NCBI GenBank assembly: GCA_023055425.1
Contig: JALGPY010000002.1
Span: 155,631,345 to 155,695,344, forward strand
DNA: 64,000 nucleotides
Source: Linanthus parryae
Lineage: Eukaryota > Streptophyta > Magnoliopsida > Ericales > Polemoniaceae
Reading direction: 5' to 3'
Shown here: one piece after another, positions 56,001 to 64,000 of the stretch
How positions within the stretch are numbered: position 1 is the first letter of the stretch
Layout: every line of letters begins with the position of its first letter
Notes under the pieces: generated by a model
What the model saw: the letters and a program-made list of their open reading frames with translations, nothing else
What the model was told of the DNA's origin: nothing
Database searches by the model: none
Position numbers and translations under genes: made by a program

Positions 56001-58429
56001 CTTATGGCGCAATCCCTAGCATGGAGCGCCGATCTGACATTTCTCTAGAGATAAGTCATCTTTGTTCACAATGAATGACTGAACGAAGTTCTCATACAAT
56101 GGAGGTAACGAGATCAACAACAATAGTGTGACATCCTCATCACCCACCTTCTCGCCAATATTACGAAAATCAAGGAGAACTGTTTTCAAGTGATCGAGAT
56201 GGTCTTTGAGATCCGTACCTTCGAGCATATGCAGAGTGAAGAGCCTTTGCTTCATCATTAACTTGCTAGTGATACTCTTCGTCATGTAGAGACTCTAGCT
56301 TGAGCTAAACCTTCATTGCTTCCTTCTGATATGCGATCTCGATGATCACGTCATCCGATAAGCACAACATAATCGTTGCGCGTGCCTTCCCCTCCAACGG
56401 CTTGTACTCCGATGTACTAACATCCATTCCTCTCTTGTCGGTGGTCAAAGGTGCCCACAAACCCCGCGATTTAAGCAAGGGCTCCATTTTTATCTTCCAC
56501 AGACTGAAGTTGTCCCCTCCTTTGAACCTGTCGATCTTCAACATCGATCCGGATATCGTTCTTGGTGGAGTAATCACAACCTAAGCTTTGATATCAGTTT
56601 TCTATACCTCACATGATCACTCACGCCTCACGAACGATAAGAAAATATGCAATCACACAAGATTTACGTGATTCTCTAGCACAAAGTATGCTAACTACGT
56701 CCACGAGAAAGAAAGACCTTTATTCATTAAGTAGGAATGTCCAAGGATGTTTACATATGTTTATATGACCCCAAATGATCCTTTTATAGCCCCCAAAACC
56801 GCCCCGAACAAATAAGGAAACAACTCCATCTTTATTATCCTCCTCCCGGACTGTCTTCGTGCGAAGGGTGTTCGTGCGAAGACCTTCCTGGATCGAGACT
56901 GAGAGCTTTTCTGCGAAGACTCTCTAATTTAGGCTAAGCATGGGTCTCGTGCACTATTCCTCCCCCCCTCCCCGAGCTTCTATTCGTCGCGCTCTTTTGA
57001 GTATCTTCATCTTCAATGCACTATTCCTTCCAGAAGTATTATTGTTTTGTTTGTTGTTGCTCATTTAGTTGGGGGGGGGGGGGGGGTGAGTTTCATATTT
57101 TAAAATTTGCATTGTTCATAAGTAAATTTGTGTGTTTTGAAGTGTTCAGGACTATATTGCAATTATAAAAAAATATTATCCGGTTAACTATGGGTTGAAC
57201 TTAGATGAACCGCTTTTAGGCGAATCAAACCAAACCAAAATCAAACCAAACCAAACCAAACCAAACCAAACCAAACTGTTTCTAAAAGGTTCTGTTTAAG
57301 TTCGATTTTTTCCCAAATCGAGAATGTGGGCTCGGTTAAATTTTGTACAATTTGAACTAGACCGAATGGGTTACACCTCTAAGCATGATAATGCTGGCGT
57401 TACTCATCCCGATATGGGCATAGTTGGTTTTTCCAAGCCTATGCCCGGCCTAACTATACATCATGCCTTGCTCTCAAGCCCATGTCTGCCGATAAATTTA
57501 GAGGGTCACTTTATACTCTTAGTTTTCAACCCCTGAATCGAACGTGCCCGTTATATTAGCTCTAAGAGCAAATAAAAGTCACTCCTCGAAAGATAACAAA
57601 GATTCATGATAATTCTCTAACGTTCTCTAATGTTAGTGTGGTTAATTTGATATTTTGTAAAGATAAAAAGGCAGTAGTAGTACCCATATTTATGATTTTG
57701 TTACAATTTCGTACTAATACTGGAGATGCTCTAATAGCTTTACGGCATATGGTTATTTAAGAATTATGGTCGTTTTAGCAGTTGAGGATTTCAAATTTAC
57801 AACAAAAAAAATATTAGGTATTAATATTTTTGAAACTAAAAATATGAGTACCAAATTAAAACAAAGCCGTAAATATGAGTACTACCGGAGTTCTTTTATC
57901 TTTGCAAAAGATCAAATGATCATTCCAAGACACATCTGTCTAAAAATATTATTGTCCGTAACAAACCCTACCCTAAAATAACACCATGACAATCAGGAGG
58001 TGTAGTTGGCTTATAATTTGGCAAATTGAAGGGTTGTTATTTCTTTCTAAAATGAGAAGGGGTGAAAGTGCCTTTTACCGGTAAAATTAGTCTCTTTTTT
58101 TGTAGAGTAAGAAGTGGTTTGCAAGAAATTTGACTCAACTGACCAGTTGAACCGCAAATCAGTGCTTCGCTGGTTCAATGTCCGGTCCAGTTTTTAAAAC
58201 TTTGAATTTGAGTATGAGAATTTGCAATTATGCTTGTTCTTCTTTTCAACTTTAGTATTGCAGAAAGCACTTTTTGTTTATTAGCTAAATTACATTATTG
58301 GACTAACAATTTCTCACATCTATCTCTCAGTTCGATAGATACATTCGGACGCCCAAAGTGTACGAGTCCTACCTGTACTATGAGAAGACTCTGCGATCAA
58401 TTGATGATCTAGTGACCATCTTAGCATAG
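44083..58429 (+). CDS. PNSL2: PNSL2 (PsbQ-like), lumenal subunit of the chloroplast NDH complex, with a 13.8-kb intron
   Basis: Lumenal subcomplex subunit of the photosynthetic NDH-1 complex (cyclic electron flow around photosystem I). Exon 1 is 44083-44571 (163 codons) and ends GCC GAG followed by GTATGTTT. Exon 2 is 58331-58429 after CTATCTCTCAG (32 codons plus stop). Total 195 aa, near the usual 190. Exon 1 encodes a transit peptide, a lumen-targeting signal with twin Arg (RR, 45-46), hydrophobic IVTTLLATSLALGL and an AMA cleavage site (69-71). The PsbQ-like four-helix domain follows: NWGTHSWLKEKFF, GLSPEDAVLRIRQTAEGLRD, MSWRYVMFYIRLKQAYLSQD. Exon 2 encodes FDRYIRTPKVYESYLYYEKT then LRSIDDLVTILA, the conserved family C-terminus. 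Reading frame and splice sites are intact although the intron (44572-58330) is mostly transposons. PNSL3 is the alternative; the RTPKVYESYLYYEKTL end favours PNSL2. Confidence 0.9.
45515..45727. repeat. Tandem repeat, 73-bp unit, about three copies
   Basis: ATTGTAGAAAGAACCCAA occurs at 45515, 45588 and 45661, spaced exactly 73 bp. Each unit continues with TTTGGACCCATCAAACACAA. The third copy diverges after about 65 bp. It lies inside the Mutator-like unit. Confidence 0.88.
45873..46045 (-). pseudogene. Possible captured first exon, 57 codons
   Basis: An ATG at 46045 opens MAGFAVPQPQPSWFQGPISG, continues through a Ser/Thr/Ala-rich stretch (TTAASTTSSVAVSSAIASIL) and ends SNPQP at a good splice donor (AAG|GTATGC at 45873/45872). 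The GC content is higher than its surroundings, and it sits between Mutator-like inverted arms. I do not recognise the parent gene. Alternatively the same frame runs on without splicing to 45803 as part of a longer ORF from 46246. Confidence 0.4.
46395..46904. mobile_element. Non-autonomous hAT, 510 bp, TAGGGGTGCA family
   Basis: Ends TAGGGGTGCACACGG and (reverse complement) TAGGGGTGCACAAGAATCC. It is flanked by a perfect 8-bp duplication GTTGGGTG (46387-46394 and 46905-46912). The arms are filled with ATCGGATCGGATCCG-type motifs around an AT-rich centre, paralleling the element at 31680-32371. Confidence 0.93.
47640..48322. mobile_element. PIF/Harbinger-like MITE, 683 bp
   Basis: Ends GAGCATCTCCAACAG and (reverse complement) GAGCAACTCCAACAG with TAA duplications (47637-47639 and 48323-48325). 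It contains two related blocks TAGTAAACAATCATGTATCT (47780 and 47854) and has no ORF. It lies in the PNSL2 intron. Confidence 0.85.
48789..49235. mobile_element. Tourist-like MITE, 447 bp
   Basis: Ends GGGCTAGTTTGGGAATGCTG and (reverse complement) GTGTGAGTTTGGGAATGCTT with TTA duplications (48786-48788 and 49236-49238). Several GCTGCTGTG/CAGCAG motifs lie in the arms. Non-coding, in the PNSL2 intron. Confidence 0.85.
50038..51448 (-). mobile_element. Solo copia LTR, 1.41 kb, inside another copia LTR
   Basis: Same family as the LTRs at 33071 and 39797, in reverse orientation (ends ...CTATTCCAACA). It is flanked by a perfect 5-bp duplication CTATT (50033-50037 and 51449-51453). The empty site is visible in the partner LTR near 57021 (CACTATTCCTT). 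There is no internal region, so it arose by LTR-LTR recombination. Confidence 0.92.
51600..52377. mobile_element. Non-autonomous hAT, 778 bp, CAAGGTT family
   Basis: Ends CAAGGTTGTTAGAATCG and (reverse complement) CAAGGTTTTCAGGATCG. It is flanked by a perfect 8-bp duplication CTAAGGGC (51592-51599 and 52378-52385). The left part is GC-rich with GATCGG/CGATCC motifs; the right part is AT-rich. Open frames inside it have no recognised domain. Confidence 0.92.
52682..56577 (-). pseudogene. Copia gag-pol polyprotein remnant
   Basis: Read on the minus strand, domains follow copia order. Gag is at 56577-56305 (SMLKIDRFKGGDNFSLWKIK) and 56285-56016. A degenerate CACCKEKGRWKSDS zinc knuckle and a protease (FLDSGASYCICSNWELFSSY) lie in 55965-55333. 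Integrase is at 55231-54624 (ARHRTVRHTPQQNVVAERMN). RT is at 54065-53772 (KYKARLVARTFSHEKGVDY, LDIKTDFLHGELEEEMYM). A damaged YVDD-like box (LYVNAISIATHN) near 53610 is followed by the triplet tract. RNase H (RYVKGTSDIGLCYG, GFLDSDYAGDIDSRRS) is at 52918-52682. Stops and shifts separate the pieces, so it is inactive, though still easily readable. Confidence 0.88.
53168..53576. repeat. TTC/GAA triplet microsatellite, about 136 units
   Basis: About 408 bp of CTT/TTC repeat with only two interruptions (TCTCTTC near 53371 and 53415). It lies between the RT and RNase H parts of the copia element, next to a reading that would be Lys-rich (AAG) on the minus strand, so it probably grew from a short Lys-coding tract. 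Long homopolymeric open frames over it are artefacts of the repeat. Confidence 0.97.
57033..58330. other. Last part of the PNSL2 intron
   Basis: Contains a poly-G run (about 57071-57087), a (CAAAC)n/(AAACC)n microsatellite (about 57230-57282) within a GGTT/AACC-rich repeat ending near TTACACCTCTAAGC, and a 65-bp motif near 58140-58205 (CAGTTGAACCGCAAATCA...) that also occurs near 43727-43792. The acceptor tract CTCACATCTATCTCTCAG precedes exon 2. No gene. Confidence 0.6.
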
Positions 58430-58744
58430 TACCTGCTGTTGGGGTGCAGAACAATGAACAAGCTTAGGACATGGTACATTACTTTTTCTCTCTATATTTT
58501 AGGAGTGGTAAAAGTGAAATACGGAAAATCTAAAATTATGTTGTCGCAAACTTTACATTTGTGGACTCATGTAAACTCTGTAAATAGAGTTGATATCGGA
58601 ACCTTGCTTCTTTCCTCTTCAAGTAAATAAGGAATGACCACTTTGAGTATGCTTTTTCTTTCTGTACAGTTGATTTGCGAATCAGTTTTTCGTGCTTGTA
58701 ATTAATTACTTAATGTATACCTCTAGTTTACCGAAACTATCATA

Positions 58745-60497
58745 TCTATATATAGTATTTTAGAATATAGTCTTCAGCTTTGCCTGAGGAATTGCCACGT
58801 GGCATCGTCGATTAATTAATATTAACGTTAAAATGTCAAAATTTAAATGTTGGCATTGAAATCGAAATTTAAAAAATGGCGCTGAAATTATAATTTAAAG
58901 AGACCTACGTGATTGTATCTGGAAGGTGAAAAAAGGAAATCAATTGACATAATAACTCAAATGATTTTGTCTTTTGTGGTGAATAAATTGAAATGGTATT
59001 GATGTGTTTGGATAGGAAACATGTTGAATAAAAGAATCAATTTGACTTTTTGAATTGATTGGTGCCAATAACGTAATGCTAAATTTAGAAAGTGAGAATT
59101 GATCCTTCCCATTTATACTACATTAATGTATAACTTATCAATTCGTTCTTCTCAATACTCCCGTTAGTAACTTTCATTCTCTGCTCTCTCATCTTCTCCC
59201 GCAATAATGGACGAAATGTAAGAAAGGAGAGATCGTTCTAAGCCAGATCTTTGGCACACAAGAGAAAATTACATTAGCAAATGCACTCTTGCAAATTCGG
59301 TGAGTTTTCTAAAATTCGTATAGCATAGTTTTTTCTTTCACCTTATTCCTGAACAAAATACTATATCATGTCTGTGTAGTACTAAGTGCAGCGGCCGAAG
59401 AAATACACGTACGTGCAGGAGTCACTATTGAACATGTGTCGTATCGTTCCCGTATAGGTAAATTTAAAACTTAATTTATAAAATTTTAATATACATGTAA
59501 AGAACGTTTACCTTAACTTATATAAATGTAATATACACGTGTGTGTTCGATACAGAATGCGGAACCTTTTTTGATGAAACAAATGTATCGGATAATACTA
59601 CGGAGCAAGTCCTAATACCGGGTTAGAAGTACAAACACAAGGTCAGTTCTATTATGATTTGTCCAATGAGTTCATTGGTTCAGAAAAATAACTGATGCTT
59701 CTGATTAGTTTTTTATTGATAAGAAATTTAAAACCAATCAAGCATGTTTTTTTTGAAGGTTCTCAAGCATGTTTCCTTGTTTGTGGTTCTTATTTATACA
59801 TTTTGTCAAATAAAAACCCTACCACGGTACATGATTGATCTAATTGAGTCACTTTGCTAAAAAATAGTCGAGTTTCTCAATTTCAATCGATCAATACCTT
59901 TATAAATTCTGTCTAGTCACTATCTTATTTACGTTAATTATTATTTATTTCTTTTTTACATTTTCATCCCTTCAATTTGGTTATTTTTTATTTAGTCACA
60001 AGATTTTTGTAACACATGTAGTCAATTGGTTCCAAACAGATTTATTTACTCAATAAAAGGATTCCATTAGAAATTATAAATACCATTTAGAAGTTGTATT
60101 AACAAGTCTTACACTTTTATTATTAAAGCAAGAGGAATGGAATGCATTGATCATATAAAATCCGTTTTTCATGTCGATTGCGATGATGAACGCATGCATT
60201 TTTATGAAACACCCAAATAAATAAAATGTAAGATAATATTGATTAGCCTTTTTTACGTTACAGTTTCTTTAAATATTGATAATTTAATGATAAATTATTA
60301 TTTGTGATGCACGACAACAAGGATTGGTCTCAAACAAGCAATTTTAAATTGTTGTTTATCTTTATGTAATTTTGTATTACATTTTTTTTTCATTTTTGAT
60401 GTAGTTTTTAAACTGAATCAGATATTGATTGTTTTAATGACTCTAATTTTATTTTAGATTTTAATTTTCGCCGTGCATCGCACGGGTTAAATGCTAG
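58745..60497 (+). mobile_element. Helitron-like element, 1.75 kb
   Basis: The 5' end is TCTATATATAGT preceded by A. The 3' end is a hairpin CCGTGCATCGCACGG followed eight bases later by CTAG and T. This is insertion between A and T with TC at the start and CTRR at the end, no target duplication and no inverted repeats. No Rep/helicase is seen, so it is non-autonomous. A segment near 59207-59300 reads like an exon fragment (DRSKPDLWHTRENYISKC) before a GTGAG donor and may be captured. Confidence 0.8.
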
Positions 60498-60926
60498 TTG
60501 TAATACTCTATTTCAAAAGCTGCTGAGAATGTACCCCATTTACAATAAAAGCACCATCCGTGTCAAAAGGGTAAAAAAATAAATATTAAATTCTGTTAAA
60601 TGTAAAAAAGAAAAGAAGGAAAAAGATAAGGGCATCTCCAACAATGAGAAGCAAAAAAAGTCCTTGGACTCCTGGATCAAAATTTGCTCCTCCAGTTTGT
60701 TGCTTGAGCTTCATCAAGGGAGAGTAAAATTGCTTCATTATTGTTATTTTATTATTTTCTTGTTCAATTAAATAATTTATTAATCACATTAATTAATCTA
60801 AAAAAATTAACAAAGTCTATTCAAATAAAATATGGGTTTTAATAGTAATGAAATATTATAATTAATTTTTTATTATTAAATTGCTATTTCGCTCGGCAGT
60901 ACTCCAGCGATTATATATCACATCCA

Positions 60927-61922
60927 CAGTAAAATCTTTATAAATTAATAATATTCGGACCAGAATATTTTATTAATTTAGTGAGATATTATTATATCGA
61001 TAAATTAATAATTTATTAATTTATAAAGATTTTACGTATGACCTTTAAATTTTCAAGAATATCCAAGGGTTGAAATACATTGAGTTTTTTTTTTTCAAAA
61101 CTACCAAATATGGCTTCGAAATTTCAACCATGATGTTGGGATAATTAGAGCATGTAAACTGTTTTATCGTAAAAGGTTGCTTGGTAAGATTTTGGAAGGT
61201 TATGAGTTGGTCATTTCTTCTCCAAGAAATATTAATATTTTAGATGCTATCAATTTGGTCATCTCAGCTTGGAGAAATATGCAACAAGAGGCCATAGCAA
61301 ATTACTTTCGACACTATACAATTCGTTCGGCGAATCCAACCAACCCAAGTGATTTAACCAATGTAAATTTTAGAGAAGACATTTGTGAGGTTGAGAACCT
61401 GATTACGGGTATGCATTATCGGCACAAAATGGATGTGAATCACTTTCTAGATTATCGTGATGAAAACAATGAATGTTACGAGGTTCAAAGCGTTGAAGAA
61501 ATTATGGCGGATACCATTCAAATTCCGGTCGATGACGAAGTTGAGGATGATTCAATAGCTTTTGAACTAAGTCACTCGGAAAGAAGTATGGCATGCAGCA
61601 ACAACTCTTCACAACTTTTTGTTGCAATACAATGAGGAGATTTAAAGATGAACTCAATATAGATTTGAAGCTCAATAAAAAACAAGTGATTATATATTCA
61701 TTTTTTACTAGACATCTTAAAATTCATAATCTGTTAGTAATTATTAATTTATAGTTTCGTTGGGACCAATATATGTACACTAGGATTTCAAGAAAGTTAT
61801 TATCTTATTATTTTATCGATTGTGGTCCAATTTTGTATTGGTCCCAAGTTGGGACTGGACATATTATTAATTTTATCGAGGTTATTAATATATCGAGTAT
61901 TAATTTATAGAGGTTTTTACTT
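60927..61922 (+). mobile_element. Emigrant/Lemi-like pogo element, about 1 kb
   Basis: Left end CAGTAAAATCTTTATAAATT and right end (reverse complement) AAGTAAAAACCTCTATAAAT match the CAGTAAAACCTCTATAAATT ends of plant Emigrant/Lemi1 elements. TA follows the right end; the left flank is CA, a likely mutation. The interior keeps the TTGGGACCAAT and ACCTCTATAAATTAATA blocks known in the family, plus a transposase remnant. Confidence 0.82.
61120..61635 (+). pseudogene. C-terminal part of a pogo/Tigger-like (DDE_1) transposase
   Basis: After a frameshift near 61131 the frame reads DVGIIRACKLFYRKRLLGKI, then INILDAINLVISAWRNM and an acidic tail (VDDEVEDDSIAFEL), ending at 61635. The QP-x-DxGII...FK..YR and xAWxxM blocks are typical of the end of jerky/Tigger transposases. 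The helix-turn-helix and the catalytic Asp residues are absent, deleted with the 5' part, so it cannot transpose itself. The stretch from 61177 has no stop for 152 codons. Confidence 0.7.
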
Positions 61923-62138
61923 TATACTCTAACTATATATTTCACCAGCTATGCTACAACGAGTTTGTTTGAAATTGAAGAATCAATCTTTCACTAAATT
62001 GATTTTAATATGTTTGCTCTTCAGCAAAATTTTCACAACATTGCTCCAAAAATTGTCTTTGCTTTTGCTCTTCCAAATGCTCCATCTATTGAAGCTACGC
62101 TTTTGCCAATTTCGACCAATTTTTTTTTTCAAAAGTGT

Positions 62139-62271
62139 GTCTGCTCCTTCTCTTGGAGATGCTATAAGGTTCTATCTCTGCAGCCTTAATTTCATACTAT
62201 GTCGTGTGTTCTCCTTCTCTTGGAGATGCTCTAAGGTTCTATCTCTACAGCATTAATTTCATACTTCGTCG
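62139..62271. repeat. Two tandem copies of a 67-bp unit
   Basis: TTGGAGATGCT(A/C)TAAGGTT occurs at 62153 and 62220, each followed by CTATCTCT(G/A)CAGC and TTAATTTCATACT. The unit includes the right end of the flanking MITE. Confidence 0.85.
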
Positions 62272-63519
62272 TGTCTTTCTTCACTGCTCTTCTTCTTGTT
62301 CTAGAGATAGCACCTTCAACAACTACCCGAGATTGATCAGGCCTTAGTCACTCAATTCGAGCCCCACACCATGCCATCTCCTCTTATATCGAACCCTCCT
62401 AATCTGGCTTAGGGGCAATTAGGAGTTGCTGCGAAAATTGTGGGTTTGCTCTGGGTTTCGGGATCGAGTTCTAGTGTTTGAAATCTCTGGTTGCATGTTG
62501 GGATAATTGGGATGATCGACTATCTCTGTCCTGGGTTTTGTTCAGTTGGGGGTTGGACTGATGTTTCTGGGTTTTGAATTAGGGGTTTGTGGCCGTCGTT
62601 GTACTCAGGACCTTCGGATTGAGGAAGAACTTGGATGTTTTTTTGGGTTTTGACGACTCCATGGTGGTGCTCTTTAGATTGGAGTTGGGCAGTTATGGGT
62701 GGGTTTTGCTTGTGCTAGAAGTGATCGGAGCTTAAAGAGGTGATGGTGAGTATGAGTTCTGGAAAGGTGGAGGGGCTTGGCTGTGCGAGGAGGTTTATAT
62801 GTGAAAAAGGGGGAAATGTTTTCCTGAATGTGGATTCAAGTGGTAGAGATGGTGGCCGCTCAGGTAGAGTTGCTTTGATTAGGTTTTGCAGGTTTCCCTA
62901 GAGGGTTGAGCACCGAGACGAGGGTTGTGGGGTGGCACGATTCTGGGTCCATGTGGCGGTGATTGTGGTGGGAACGCCGGACTCTGGGTCCATGTGGCGG
63001 TGATGGTGGTGGTTGTGGTGGTGATTGTTAGGACGATCTTACTGTTTTCATCATAAAAAGGACATCAAAGTCAAGTAACGGCTTAAACCGTTAACTGATG
63101 GAAGGAACTTTTCCTAGTTTGATATTGACTTATTTATTGCAAATGGGGTACATTTTTAGCAAGTTTTGATACTGGGTATTGCAATGTGATAGTTTCGGTA
63201 TACTGGGAGAAGGCATCAAGTAATTAAGGCTAAATGTAATGTTCTGAACTTTTAGACAATTTCAATAGTCTTTCAGCAGCTTTCAGGAAGTAAGGAGGAG
63301 ATGTTTTTTGAACCTGATCGAATTAATTTATGTACAACTAATTTTAATTTTATTTTTTTACAAATTATAATATTTATCATTATGAAATTGACATGCCACA
63401 TATTTTTGTAATTTTCTCTCTCACAATAGCTTCACAATCAATTTTACTAACATAATATTTCTGTATCTTACCAAACATGACATTTATGAATCATTACCAA
63501 ACAATATCCAATTAAAATT
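62272..63519. other. Intergenic, no recognised gene
   Basis: The first 800 bp are relatively GC-rich with G/T-biased stretches, resembling a 5' UTR or retroelement leader. The 24-bp word around TCTGGGTCCATGTGGCGGTG occurs twice (62944 and 62985). I find no ORF with a domain. From 63060 the sequence is AT-rich. Confidence 0.5.
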
Positions 63520-64000
63520 GGCAAAATTGCACCAGCGGTGTCCAAAGTTTATTTTTTCGGCAAGTAGGTACCCAAGGTTTAAAATCATGCACCACAGGTC
63601 TCAAACTTTCAAAATTTATTCAGCGGAGTACCCTTCCGTTAATTTTCTATCCATGTTGGAGGGAATAATATAAAAGTCTATTGTACCCTTCTTTTTAACT
63701 CCTAAATTTGTTTATAATTTACAACTAAATCAAAAAGATATTAAGAATAAGAAATTCTGATTTGAAAATATAGATATATGTAAATATAATGTATATTTTC
63801 ATAAAAATAACAAGCTTACATATATATGCACGAAAAATACAAATTATTACAATAAAAAATTATTCAAGAACGTTAAGTGTCAACTCGTGCGTCAGTTGGT
63901 AATTTGTACAAATATACTTTTACTTTATTGTTTTATTAAAAAAATATATATGTGAAATTATGAAATTTTGAGAAATAAAATTTCATAATAACTTTGTTTG
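63520..64000. mobile_element. Left part of a Mutator-like MITE, cut by the window end
   Basis: Starts GGCAAAATTGCACCAGCGGT and continues with the same AGGTACC/AAAATCATGCACC/CCCTTCCGTTAA block order as the left arm of the element at 21667-22495. The right arm lies beyond the window. Confidence 0.75.

Larger units (their letters stand above)
49539..57032 (-). mobile_element. Ty1/copia retrotransposon in the PNSL2 intron, 7.5 kb with insertions
   Basis: The left LTR spans 49539-51460 and is split by a solo LTR; its own length is about 506 bp. The right LTR is about 56600-57032 (433 bp). Both share CACTCACGCCTCACGAACGA and end with CAATGCACTATTCCTT. Target duplication GAAAT/GAAGT, one mismatch. 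The primer-binding site TGATATCAAAGC (minus strand, 56585-56596) resembles the iMet type. The left LTR is longer partly because of extra CTTCGTGCGAAG units and a poly-C run. A hAT element (51600-52377) and a long TTC tract interrupt the internal region. Confidence 0.9.
60630..62231. mobile_element. GGGCATCTCCAAC-type MITE (PIF/Harbinger-like) split by a pogo element
   Basis: The left end GGGCATCTCCAACAATGAG is preceded by TAA (60627-60629). The right end (reverse complement GAGCATCTCCAAGAGAAGG) is followed by TAA (62232-62234). A second, near-identical end GAGATGCTATAAGG occurs 67 bp earlier, at 62157-62167, because the terminus is tandemly duplicated, so the right boundary is ambiguous between 62164 and 62231. 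Confidence 0.6.

Noticed and set aside
56342..56584. Plus-strand 80-codon frame
   Set aside because: Antisense of copia gag.

Overview
This is nuclear DNA from a flowering plant, most likely a woody or otherwise large-genome eudicot. The genes carry spliceosomal introns, encode plant-specific families (a NAC factor, a sporopollenin P450, a thylakoid-lumen NDH subunit), and sit among LTR retrotransposons, L1-type LINEs, hAT, Mutator, PIF/Harbinger, Stowaway and pogo/Emigrant elements and a Helitron. I see no bacterial operon, CRISPR array, rRNA or tRNA gene. The species cannot be named from the sequence.

Four genes look intact. (1) 5876-7029 (+): a three-exon NAC factor of the NAP/NAC029 senescence clade, 257 aa. 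(2) 15770-18370 (+): a six-exon cytochrome P450, CYP704B1-like, 524 aa, for pollen-wall fatty-acid hydroxylation, with a possible GC-AG intron. (3) 20149-21550 (-): a four-exon Mpo1-like (DUF962) ER dioxygenase, 200 aa, convergent with the P450. (4) 44083-58429 (+): PNSL2, the PsbQ-like lumenal subunit of chloroplast NDH, 195 aa. Its two exons lie 13.76 kb apart, and about four fifths of the intron is nested transposable elements.

Layout: 1-3.1 kb holds a DUF4283/zinc-knuckle retroelement pseudogene, a 373-bp tandem array, a LINE tail and a Stowaway-like MITE. 3.1-10.5 kb holds the NAC gene and several MITEs. 10.95-15 kb is a decayed LINE containing a hAT element. 15.8-22.5 kb holds the P450 and Mpo1-like genes, with a hAT in a P450 intron and a Mutator-like MITE just upstream of the Mpo1-like gene. 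23.2-43.8 kb is a deep nest. A minus-strand copia element is outermost; its LTR holds a LINE and a Ty3/gypsy-type solo LTR. Its internal region holds a tandem LTR-IN-LTR-IN-LTR array of a small non-autonomous retrotransposon, and that array holds a hAT and a complete plus-strand copia element. 44-58.4 kb is PNSL2. Its intron contains a 2.5-kb hAT carrying a Mutator-like unit with a possible captured exon, two PIF/Harbinger MITEs, and a 7.5-kb copia that contains a solo LTR, another hAT and about 136 TTC triplets. 58.7-64 kb holds a Helitron, an Emigrant/pogo element inside a MITE, and one end of a Mutator-like MITE.

The four genes have no evident shared pathway. Insertion boundaries were set by reading target-site duplications (TSDs) and terminal repeats by eye. 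Family names come from recalled family features, not from a search.
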